From: Luteimonas chenhongjianii
GTDB taxonomy: Bacteria > Pseudomonadota > Gammaproteobacteria > Xanthomonadales > Xanthomonadaceae
Length of the DNA stretch: 64,000 nucleotides
Assembly: GCF_002327105.1 (NCBI RefSeq)
Contig: NZ_CP023406.1
Coordinates: forward strand, 434,001 to 498,000
Direction of reading: 5' to 3'
Part shown: piece by piece, positions 44,717-51,957 of the stretch
How the letters are laid out: each line of letters opens with the position of its first letter
How positions within the stretch are numbered: position 1 is the first letter of the stretch
The notes under the pieces: generated by a model
Database searches by the model: none
What the model saw: only the letters and a program-made list of their open reading frames with translations
What the model was told of the DNA's origin: nothing
Translations under genes and position numbers: made by a program

Positions 44717-45349
44717 ATGAAGACGGTACTGGTGGCCAGCTCCAAGGGTGGTGTCGGCAAGACCACGATCGCAACCCATCTCGCCGCGCATTCCGCGCTG
44801 GCTGGCGAGCCCACCGTCCTGATCGACGCCGATCCGCAGCAGTCGTCGACGCGCTGGGCCGAGCGCCGCGCCGGTATGGAGGCCGCGGTGTTGCCGCTCG
44901 ACGGCAGCGCGCGCCACAGGAAGGTCCTGGCATCGATCCCCGAGGGCGCGACGCGGCTGGTGATCGATGCACCCGCTGGCGCGATGGCCGAGGACCTCGA
45001 CGCCTACCTGGAGCTCGCCGAGGCGGTGGTGGTGCCGGTGTTGCCGTCCGCGCTTGACATCGAGGCGACCGTCGGCTTCCTCAACACGCTGGCCAGACAC
45101 CCGCGCATCCGCCGCGGCCAGACCCGCGTGGGCCTGGTCGCCAACCGCCTGCGGCCTCATACCAACGCCACGCAGCAGGCCTTGGCGCTGCTCGACCAGT
45201 GGCCGTCTCCGGTGATCGCGCAGCTGCGCGACAGCCAGGCGTACGTGATGCTGGTCGGGCTGGGTAAAAGTCTGTTCGATTACCATTCGGCGCAGGTCCG
45301 CGAGCACCAGGACGACTGGACCCCGCTGTTGAAATGGCTGCGGAAATAG
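44717..45349 (+). CDS. ParA family ATPase
   Basis: The 210-aa deviant Walker-A ATPase has SSKGGVGKTTIATHLA at residue 8-23, the switch VLIDADPQQSS and VIDAPAG. Such proteins position chromosomes, plasmids or protein clusters. No ParB or parS site is visible next to it, so it belongs to orphan ParA proteins. CGGAGG lies 6-7 nt before ATG 44717. Divergent from the AAA ATPase gene. Confidence 0.88.
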   Translation: MKTVLVASSKGGVGKTTIATHLAAHSALAGEPTVLIDADPQQSSTRWAERRAGMEAAVLPLDGSARHRKVLASIPEGATRLVIDAPAGAMAEDLDAYLELAEAVVVPVLPSALDIEATVGFLNTLARHPRIRRGQTRVGLVANRLRPHTNATQQALALLDQWPSPVIAQLRDSQAYVMLVGLGKSLFDYHSAQVREHQDDWTPLLKWLRK

Positions 45350-45425
45350 CCTGTCCCACGGCGTGTTCACCGCGACCGAACGCACCGCCCGTCATGAATC
45401 GATCACCCGAGGCCGCCAAAACCAC

Positions 45426-45902
45426 ATGCGCGAACTGATCCTGCTCCGCCATGCCCATGCCGAGCCCGCACTGCCGGGACAGGCCGACATCGATCGGCCC
45501 CTGTCCGCCGAGGGTCTCGCGGAGGCCGAGGCGGCCGGACGCTGGCTGCGCGACAAGCAGCTGGTGCCCGACTGCGTTCTGTGCTCACCGGCGCGGCGCA
45601 CGCGCGAGACCCTCGAAGCGGTGCTGGCCGTGATCGGCTATGTGGACCAGCGACTGGTGCCGGCGATCTACGAGGCCACACCGGGCACGCTGGCTACCGT
45701 GCTCGACGAGGATCGAGACAGCAGCCGGGTGATGCTGGTGGGCCACAACCCCGGCCTGGAACGGCTGACGGCCCTGCTGCACACCGGCCAGACGGGCGAG
45801 TACCGCGGCATGCCGCCGGCCGGGATCGCGGTCCTGAGCCTGCCGACCGGCGCCGCGGTGGAACCTGCGGCGGCAGAGCTGTCGGCTTTCTGGTGGCCGT
45901 AA
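45426..45902 (+). CDS. sixA: SixA-type histidine phosphatase
   Basis: This 158-aa phosphohistidine phosphatase has the catalytic RHG-like motif LILLRHAHAEP near the N-terminus, SPARRTRET, and the second catalytic His in VMLVGHNPGLERL. E. coli SixA dephosphorylates phosphohistidine on the nitrogen phosphotransferase protein NPr. It is the first gene of a close plus-strand run with the YceI and phospholipase D genes. Confidence 0.85.
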   Translation: MRELILLRHAHAEPALPGQADIDRPLSAEGLAEAEAAGRWLRDKQLVPDCVLCSPARRTRETLEAVLAVIGYVDQRLVPAIYEATPGTLATVLDEDRDSSRVMLVGHNPGLERLTALLHTGQTGEYRGMPPAGIAVLSLPTGAAVEPAAAELSAFWWP

Positions 45903-45939
45903 CGGCAGCTGCGCGGCGTCGCGCCTTGCCAGTCTGACA

Positions 45940-46533
45940 ATGATGCAGTTCGTATTCGTACCCCTGCTGCGGCGGCTCGTGGCCGCGGGCCTGCTCTGCG
46001 CGGTCGCCCCCGCCTGGGCGGCGATGGAACCCGGCAGCGCTTCGTCCATGGACATCGCGCGTTCGGAGATCGGCTTCAGCCTGCGCACCCGCTGGGGCCA
46101 GGAACTGGTCGGCCGGTTCGGTGACTGGCAGGGCGAGATCGCGGTGTTGCCGGATGGTCGCCACCAGGTGCGGCTGGCCCTCGCCGCCGACAGCGTGGAG
46201 ATCGTCGGCAGCCGCGTCTACACCCGCATTACCCGCGGCCCGGGCGTGTTCGACGTCAAGCGGTTTCCGCAGATCCTCTTCGTCTCCGATCCGTATCCCG
46301 CCAACCTGGCACGCGAGGGTGGCGAGATGACCGGCGTGCTGAGCATCCGTGGCGTCCAGCGCCGCGAGGCCTTCCGTATCGCCGCCTCGGAATGCGAGCG
46401 CCCGGCCTTCGATTGCGACGTGACCGGGACGGGTGATGTCCGCCGCAGCCAGTACGCGATGGACCGGTGGGACTATGCGCTCGCCGACCAGGTGCGTTTC
46501 AGCCTGCGGATCCGGGCCCTGGATCAGCGCTGA
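45940..46533 (+). CDS. YceI family protein, exported
   Basis: This 197-aa protein has a signal peptide (cut near residue 27, AWA) and a YceI lipocalin-like domain: FSLRTRWGQELVGRFGDWQGEI, PGVFDVKRFPQILFVSD, and a final DYALADQVRFSLRIRAL. YceI proteins bind isoprenoid-like lipids in a beta-barrel. Two adjacent ATGs (45940, 45943) are possible starts. Its stop overlaps the next gene by one base (TGATG). Confidence 0.85.
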   Translation: MMQFVFVPLLRRLVAAGLLCAVAPAWAAMEPGSASSMDIARSEIGFSLRTRWGQELVGRFGDWQGEIAVLPDGRHQVRLALAADSVEIVGSRVYTRITRGPGVFDVKRFPQILFVSDPYPANLAREGGEMTGVLSIRGVQRREAFRIAASECERPAFDCDVTGTGDVRRSQYAMDRWDYALADQVRFSLRIRALDQR

Positions 46534-48479
46534 TGCATGTCCTGACCCGTGCCGCCGTGCTGGCCCTGACGCTGGCCACCGCCGCCTGCACCACGCTTTC
46601 GCCGGCCCGGCGCGACGCGGCGGCGCACATCGCGGTGGAGGCACGCTCGACCGAAGTGGTCTGCGAGCGTGCGGACGCGTGCGCGACGCCCTCGCCGCTG
46701 CGCGAACTGGGCGAACGCGCACTGGCGCGCAGCACGCCGTCCGCGCCGCAGCACTATGCCCTGCTGCTCGAGTACGGCCAGGACGCGCTGCTCGCCCGCC
46801 TCGATCTGATCCGTGGCGCGCAGCGCACGATTGACCTGCAGACCTATATCTTCGACGAGGACGATTCCGGCCATCTTGTGCTCGAGGAACTGCTCGCCGC
46901 CGCGCGGCGCGGGGTCCAGGTGCGTCTGCTGGTGGACCAGCTCTCGGCGCTGCGCACGGTGGAAACACTGTCCGCGCTTGCCGGCGCCCACACCAACTTC
47001 GAAATGCGGATCTACAACCCCGTGCTCGGCCGTGCGCGCATCACCTACCCGCAGTACGCGCTGGCCGCGGCCTGTTGCTGGCGCCGGCTCAACCAGCGCA
47101 TGCACAGCAAGTCCCTGCTGGTCGACGGCGTGGTCGGCATCACCGGCGGCCGCAACTACCAGGACGACTATTTCGACTGGAGCGACAGCTTCAACTTCCG
47201 CGACCGCGATGTGCTGATCGCAGGTCCGGTGGTCGAGACGATGAAGCAGAGCTTCGTCGCGTTCTGGCATGCGCCATTGAGCACGCCGGTCGAGCAGCTT
47301 GCGGATGTCGGTCGCCATCTGCTGCGCGACGGCGTGCCGCCGGTGTCGTTCCAGAACTACCAGCGCCCCGCGCGCGTGGCGGCGATGTCGGCCGACGCCG
47401 AGGACGCGGACCTGGTGCGCCAGCGTCTGGCGGACCTGGCGCTGGCGGTGGGCCCCGTCGAATTCATTGGCGACCTGCCGGGCAAGCACCGCCGTGACCG
47501 CGAGGCGGCGCAGGCCTCGATCGCCGCGACGCCGCGCCTGCGCGAGCTGATCGAATCCGCGCAGGACGAGGTGCTGTTGCAGACGCCCTATCTGGTGCTG
47601 TCGAAGCCGGCCGAGCAGATGTTCGCCGAGCTGCATGCCCGGCCCGACCCGCCGCAGGTGCTGGTGTCGACCAACAGCCTGGCCGCGACCGACTCCTTCA
47701 TTACCTACGCGCTGTCCTACAAGTACAAGCGCCGGCACCTGCGCGATTTCGGCTTCCATATCTACGAGTACAAGCCGTTTCCGGAAGACGCGCCGATCGA
47801 CCTGGAAGTCACCGGCGCGGTGGACATCTCGTGGAACGCCGACGGCAGCGTCAATCTGGACGAGAGCGGAACCGAAGGCGCATCGGCCACGCGCGAGGCG
47901 GTGATCGCCGCGCGACCGGCCAGCGTGGCGCCGCTGACCCGCGAGTACTCCGCGCTGCGCTACGCCGGCATCGGCGTGAACCGTCAGGTCCCGCTCAACC
48001 GCACGGGCCTGCGTATGGGACTGCATGCCAAGTCGCTGGTGGTCGACACGCGCATCGGCGTGGTCGGCACCCACAACTTCGACCCCCGCGGCGATACCTA
48101 CAACACCGAGAACGCCGTCGTCATCGAGGACGCCCGTTTTGCCGAGCGCCTGGCGGCGAGCATTCGCCGCGACATGTCGCCCGCCAATGCCTGGACGATC
48201 GCGCGTCGTGATTCGCCGGCGGTGTTTTCGGGGCTGGACTATTCGATGGCGAAGGTGTCGGAGCAGCTGCCGATCTTCGACCTGTGGCCCACCCGCTACG
48301 CCACGAGTTTCGAGTTCCAGCCGGGGCCGGGCTGCCCGGAGCCGCTGCCGCCGGACGCGCCGGGCTTCCGCGCCTGTTATGCGCCGGTCGGCGACTTCCC
48401 GGAAGTGAGCCTCGGCTGGCGCAGCCTGATGACGCGGATCTTCACCGCCTTCGGCGCAGGCCTCGTCCCGATCCTCTGA
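46533..48479 (+). CDS. phospholipase D family lipoprotein (ClsC-like)
   Basis: This 648-aa protein has a lipoprotein-like signal (LALTLATAACTT) and two HKD catalytic motifs: MHSKSLLVDGVVGITGGRN in the first half and LHAKSLVVDTRIGVVGTHN in the second. Length and layout match ClsC, a cardiolipin synthase using phosphatidylethanolamine, although the usual ClsB/YmdB partner is not in the window. ATG 46533 overlaps the YceI stop, so the two are translationally coupled. Confidence 0.9.
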   Translation: MHVLTRAAVLALTLATAACTTLSPARRDAAAHIAVEARSTEVVCERADACATPSPLRELGERALARSTPSAPQHYALLLEYGQDALLARLDLIRGAQRTIDLQTYIFDEDDSGHLVLEELLAAARRGVQVRLLVDQLSALRTVETLSALAGAHTNFEMRIYNPVLGRARITYPQYALAAACCWRRLNQRMHSKSLLVDGVVGITGGRNYQDDYFDWSDSFNFRDRDVLIAGPVVETMKQSFVAFWHAPLSTPVEQLADVGRHLLRDGVPPVSFQNYQRPARVAAMSADAEDADLVRQRLADLALAVGPVEFIGDLPGKHRRDREAAQASIAATPRLRELIESAQDEVLLQTPYLVLSKPAEQMFAELHARPDPPQVLVSTNSLAATDSFITYALSYKYKRRHLRDFGFHIYEYKPFPEDAPIDLEVTGAVDISWNADGSVNLDESGTEGASATREAVIAARPASVAPLTREYSALRYAGIGVNRQVPLNRTGLRMGLHAKSLVVDTRIGVVGTHNFDPRGDTYNTENAVVIEDARFAERLAASIRRDMSPANAWTIARRDSPAVFSGLDYSMAKVSEQLPIFDLWPTRYATSFEFQPGPGCPEPLPPDAPGFRACYAPVGDFPEVSLGWRSLMTRIFTAFGAGLVPIL

Positions 48480-48687
48480 CCCCGCGGACCGAACGGGTGC
48501 GCCGAGCCGGCGCAGCGTCGTAGTTCGCCGCTGGCGGGCCTCCAGCAGCCCGCAACCATTGCGAATATTAATCCCGGCTGAACATTTTCAGCTGAATGCA
48601 CGGGCGTGACTTACGGCATGTGGTGTTCTTCAACAGTGGTGTTGTAGTCTACCAACACACCGAAGCACACCACCCACGGAGATCGCC
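48480..48687. promoter_or_regulatory. intergenic promoter/operator region upstream of the three small genes
   Basis: Two structures stand out. First, the perfect inverted repeat GCTGAA-CATT-TTCAGC (48577-48592). Second, the segment 48621-48661: two direct TGGTGTT copies 16 bp apart (48621 and 48637), and an imperfect palindrome GGTGTTGTAG-TC-TACCAACACACC (48638-48661). A -10-like TAGTCT lies inside the palindrome, so a repressor bound there would block transcription. The palindrome has the look of a GntR-type operator; no regulator gene is adjacent. Confidence 0.5.
48638..48661. promoter_or_regulatory. operator-like imperfect palindrome over the probable -10
   Basis: GGTGTTGTAG and CTACCAACACACC are inverted with one extra C. 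The site ends 26 bp before the first small gene. Regulation by a GntR-like repressor is inference. Confidence 0.4.
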
Positions 48688-48831
48688 ATGCAGACCCAGA
48701 CCCTCTCGACCCGTCAGTTCGCCGCCGTCTGTGCCCGCCCGTTCGGCACCGGCTACGGCCGCAGCAGCGGCTACGCCGCGCCGCGCAGCTATACCGCAAG
48801 CACCGTGCCTGCCCGCTTCCGCGTCGCCTGA
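48688..48831 (+). CDS. small basic peptide gene A (47 aa) of a three-gene tandem family
   Basis: ATG 48688 is preceded by CGGAGAT. The product contains GTGYGRSSGY, PRSY and ends VPARFRVA. It is Arg-, Ser- and Tyr-rich, has no hydrophobic helix and no signal peptide. It shares a 30-residue C-terminal half with peptide B, identical at most positions (GYGRSSGY..PRSY..S.VPARFR.A). Function unknown. Tandem duplication with diverged N-termini resembles leader/core organisation, but no modification enzymes are nearby. Confidence 0.7.
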   Translation: MQTQTLSTRQFAAVCARPFGTGYGRSSGYAAPRSYTASTVPARFRVA

Positions 48832-48855
48832 CCCACTACCCATCGGAGAGCCGCC

Positions 48856-49011
48856 ATGTCCCGCATGCACGCCATCATCAATGCCGCCGCCCACCTCGTC
48901 CCGTCCACTGCCCTGCGCCAGCCCGGCCCCGGCTACGGCCGCAGCAGCGGTTACTGCAGCCCGCGCAGCTACGCGTCGGCATCCGTCCCCGCACGTTTCC
49001 GCATCGCCTGA
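48856..49011 (+). CDS. small basic peptide gene B (51 aa)
   Basis: ATG 48856 has GGAGAG 8 nt upstream and lies 24 bp after the peptide A stop. The C-terminal half GPGYGRSSGYCSPRSY followed by SVPARFRIA matches peptide A nearly residue for residue. The N-terminal half (MSRMHAIINAAAHLVPS) differs. One Cys falls in the conserved core (two residues after GYGRSSGY); peptide A has its only Cys in the N-terminal half. Function unknown. Confidence 0.7.
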   Translation: MSRMHAIINAAAHLVPSTALRQPGPGYGRSSGYCSPRSYASASVPARFRIA

Positions 49012-49078
49012 TCACGATCGCCGATCACCGATCAACGCCGGCGCCTGAAGCGTTCCTCCGATCCTCAGGAGTTCAGCC

Positions 49079-49240
49079 ATGTTCCGCCCCGATGCCCTGC
49101 TCCATTTCGCCCCCACGTCGCCAATGACAACCTGCCTCGCACGGCCCGCCCGCTTCCACAGCCAGGCCCGCATCGCCCACAGCGCCTTTCGCCTGGAAGG
49201 TCGCGACAGTGCAATGCCGGAACGGTTCCGGATCGTCTGA
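49079..49240 (+). CDS. small basic peptide gene C (53 aa)
   Basis: ATG 49079 is preceded by CAGGAG with ideal spacing. The GYGRSSGY core is absent, but the end MPERFRIV matches the P(A/E)RFR(I/V) terminus of peptides A and B, and ARPARF occurs internally. It is therefore probably a diverged third member. It ends about 120 bp before the thioesterase gene. Function unknown. Confidence 0.62.
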   Translation: MFRPDALLHFAPTSPMTTCLARPARFHSQARIAHSAFRLEGRDSAMPERFRIV

Positions 49241-49363
49241 GCCGCGGCGCTCTCCGCCGCATCTGCGCGGCGATGCCCGGGTTCGCAATGCACCATTGCA
49301 CCGCCTCGCTGCGCGAGCGCGCATAACCGCCTAAGCTTTCGCGTTTCTCCAGAGTCCTGGCGC

Positions 49364-49780
49364 ATGTTCCGTAGCGACACCACGCTCGACCAGCTCAATA
49401 CGATGTCCGCCGGCACCGCGATCGCGACGCTGGGCATCGTCTTTACCGAACTGGGCCCCGATTTCCTGCGCGCGACGATGCCTGTCGATGCCCGCACCCA
49501 TCAGCCCTATGGCCTGCTGCACGGTGGCGCATCGGCATTGCTGGCCGAAACCCTCGGCAGCACCGCCGGCGGCCTGGCTGCACCCGACGGACACGGCGTC
49601 GTCGGTATCGAGATCAATGCCAACCATCTGCGCGGCGTCCGTGCCGGCAGCGTGACCGGGACGGCGCGCCCGCTGCATGTCGGGCGCAGTACCCAGGTCT
49701 GGGAGATCCGCATCGAAGACGTGGCCGGCAAGCTGGTCTGCATTTCACGGCTGACGCTCGCCGTCGTGCCGAAACCCTGA
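49364..49780 (+). CDS. hotdog-fold acyl-CoA thioesterase (MenI/YdiI type)
   Basis: This 138-aa PaaI-superfamily thioesterase has the signature [19 protein letters not shown], with the catalytic Glu in LLAETLGS, and [15 protein letters not shown]. Family members hydrolyse aromatic or acyl-CoA esters such as 1,4-dihydroxy-2-naphthoyl-CoA. The exact substrate cannot be assigned. A short gap separates it from the PlsC-type gene on the same strand. Confidence 0.88.
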   Translation: MFRSDTTLDQLNTMSAGTAIATLGIVFTELGPDFLRATMPVDARTHQPYGLLHGGASALLAETLGSTAGGLAAPDGHGVVGIEINANHLRGVRAGSVTGTARPLHVGRSTQVWEIRIEDVAGKLVCISRLTLAVVPKP

Positions 49781-49824
49781 GTGGGCGTCGACCGTCCAGG
49801 CCCGGGTTTGGGTATCGTGCACCG

Positions 49825-50634
49825 ATGACGTCTTCCCCCGACCACGCCGAAGCCGACGCCAGCGGCATGCCGGCGCGTGTGCTGCGTTACTGCGTGCGTG
49901 TCCCGTTGCTGATATGGCACCTCGGCGTGGATCTGCCGATCCTGCTGCTCTCGATGCTGCCGCCGATCGGACGGCGCCGCCTGCGCAGCGGCGAGCGCGT
50001 CGATCACCGGATGATCCGCTGGTGGCAGGGCGGGCTGATGCGCGTGTTCGGATTCTCGGTGCGCCGTGTAGGCACCCCGCTGCCGGGCGCGACGCTGTTC
50101 GTCGCCAACCACGTCAGCTGGATCGACATCGTGGCGCTGCACAGTCAGCGCATGGTCGGCTTCGTGGCCAAGCGGGAGATCGCCGGCTGGCCGGTGGTGG
50201 GGTGGCTGGCAGCGCGCGGCGAGACGATCTTCCACCAGCGCGGCAGCCGTGAATCGATGGGCGGCGTGCTCGACGAGATGGTCGCGCGGCTGCGCGAAGG
50301 CCGGCCGGTCGCCGTGTTCCCCGAAGGACGCACCCGCGGCGGCGACGTTGTCGGGCCGTTCCACGCCCGGATCTTCCTCGCCGCGGTCGAGGCCAATGTC
50401 CCCGTGCAGCCGGTGGCGCTGCGCTACGGCCGCGATGCGTCCGCGCAAGCGGTCGTAGCCTTCCGCGAGCACGAGTCGTTCATGGCCAATTTCCTGCGCC
50501 TGCTCGGCGAGGAGCCGCGCGAGGCCCAGGTGGTGTTTCTCGAGCCGATCCTGCCGGGCAGTTCCGACGGCCGCCGCGGCCTGGCCGAGGTCTCGCGCGA
50601 GCGCATCGTCGCCGCGCTGGAAACGCGCGCGTGA
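49825..50634 (+). CDS. lysophospholipid (1-acyl-glycerol-3-phosphate) acyltransferase, PlsC family
   Basis: This 269-aa membrane acyltransferase has the HxxxxD motif in VANHVSWIDIVAL (His96, Asp101), the acceptor motif FPEGRTRGGDVVGPF (about 169-183) and an N-terminal hydrophobic helix. It should acylate lysophosphatidic acid or a related lysolipid. The stop overlaps the following YheT gene as GTGA. Confidence 0.88.
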   Translation: MTSSPDHAEADASGMPARVLRYCVRVPLLIWHLGVDLPILLLSMLPPIGRRRLRSGERVDHRMIRWWQGGLMRVFGFSVRRVGTPLPGATLFVANHVSWIDIVALHSQRMVGFVAKREIAGWPVVGWLAARGETIFHQRGSRESMGGVLDEMVARLREGRPVAVFPEGRTRGGDVVGPFHARIFLAAVEANVPVQPVALRYGRDASAQAVVAFREHESFMANFLRLLGEEPREAQVVFLEPILPGSSDGRRGLAEVSRERIVAALETRA

Positions 50635-51752
50635 ACGGGCAGCGTCCGCGCGGGATGGCGGATGCGGCCGAGGATGCGCCGGGCGACATCTACGTGCGCG
50701 GCAGTGATTACGCACCGCCGATGTGGCTGCGCAGTCCACACGTGCAGACCCTGCTGGCCAGCAGCGACCTGCGTCGTCGCCGCAGCGCGCAGACCCTGGC
50801 GGCGACCGGCGCCGTCACCACCGCGCACCTCGTCGACGGCGGCGACGGTGTGCGCCTCCAGGGCCATCACAGCGTGGTGCCGGGGATCGAGCCGCGCGGC
50901 CTTGCCCTGCTCCTGCACGGCTGGGAAGGCAGTACCGAGTCGAGCTACATGCGCCTGACCGCTGCGCAGATGCTGGGGCTCGGGTTCGAGGTGTTCCGGC
51001 TCAACTTCCGCGACCACGGCGGCACCCACCACCTCAATCCGGCGATCTTCCATTCCAACCGCATCGACGAAGTGGTGCACGCGGCGCTCGACATCGCCGC
51101 CCGCTTCGCGCCCAGGCCGATGCTCGCGGCCGGCTATTCGCTGGGCGGCAACTTCGCGCTGCGCCTGGCATTGCGCGCGCCCGCAGCCGGACTGCAGCTC
51201 GCCGGAGTGGCCGCGGTGTGCCCGGTCATCGATCCCTCGCGCACGATGCTGCACATGGAACGGGGTCACCGCCTGTACCTGCGCCATTTCGAGCGCACCT
51301 GGCGCGCATCGCTGCGCCGCAAGCGCGAGCTGTTCCCGGAGCAGCTCGCCTTCGACGACGCGACCCTCGGCCTGGGGATGCGCGAGTTGACCGACTGGCT
51401 CGTGCGGACGCACACCGATTTCGGCTCGCTCGACAACTATTTCGATGGTTATTCCATCGCCGGCAACCGGCTGTCGTCACTGCAGGTCCCGGCCGACATC
51501 CTGATGGCGGCGGACGATCCGGTGATTCCGCTGGACGCCTTCCACGACCTGACGCTGCCGGCGCATGCGCGGGTCGAGATCAGCCGCTGGGGCGGTCATT
51601 GCGGGTTCCTGCTCGACCACTCGCTCGACAGCTTCGCCGAACGCTGGGTCGCCGGCCGGCTGTCGGGCCACGCCCGCGCCGCGCAGACGTCCTCGGAACG
51701 CACGCGACTGGCGGCCGCGATCCGCGCCCGCCCCCGTTCGCCGGAAGCCTGA
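50631..51752 (+). CDS. YheT family alpha/beta hydrolase
   Basis: This 373-aa hydrolase has YheT features: PPMWLRSPHVQTLL near the N-terminus, LLLHGWEGSTESSYM, FRLNFRDHGGTHHLNPAIFHS, and the nucleophile AAGYSLGGNFALRLA. Late Asp/His are in MAADDPVIP and RWGGHCGFL. Members are putative esterases of unknown substrate. GTG 50631 overlaps the PlsC stop; ATG 50655 is a possible alternative start. Confidence 0.88.
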   Translation: MNGQRPRGMADAAEDAPGDIYVRGSDYAPPMWLRSPHVQTLLASSDLRRRRSAQTLAATGAVTTAHLVDGGDGVRLQGHHSVVPGIEPRGLALLLHGWEGSTESSYMRLTAAQMLGLGFEVFRLNFRDHGGTHHLNPAIFHSNRIDEVVHAALDIAARFAPRPMLAAGYSLGGNFALRLALRAPAAGLQLAGVAAVCPVIDPSRTMLHMERGHRLYLRHFERTWRASLRRKRELFPEQLAFDDATLGLGMRELTDWLVRTHTDFGSLDNYFDGYSIAGNRLSSLQVPADILMAADDPVIPLDAFHDLTLPAHARVEISRWGGHCGFLLDHSLDSFAERWVAGRLSGHARAAQTSSERTRLAAAIRARPRSPEA

Positions 51753-51908
51753 GCGCCGCGCCCGTCCGGCGCCATCCATCTGTTCCGATTGGCCGGCCCG
51801 CGCCTCGTGCTCGGGCGCGCGCCGACAAGCGCGACCGGGATCGCCGCATGCGGGCGCAGGTCTTCCGCGTCTCCGATGCGCGGACGGCGGCCGCGGCGGC
51901 GCCCCCGC

Positions 51909-51914
51909 TACAAT
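51909..51914 (+). promoter_or_regulatory. -10 element (GCTACAAT) before the TPR/sulfotransferase-like gene
   Basis: CCGCTACAATGCCC lies about 43 bp before ATG 51958 and matches the extended -10 form found elsewhere in the window. Confidence 0.5.
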
Positions 51915-51957
51915 GCCCGGCCTTGCCTTTGGTCGGCTTCGCGCCGGGATGTCCGCA

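Noticed and set aside
44717..45349. Chromosomal parAB partition locus or replication origin
   Set aside because: No parB gene, parS palindrome, DnaA boxes or dnaA/gidA neighbours are present.
48596..49048. 150-codon open frame overlapping the small-peptide genes
   Set aside because: It spans A and B in another frame with a Pro/Ser/Ala-rich product and no ribosome site, while the small ORFs have good sites and mutual homology.
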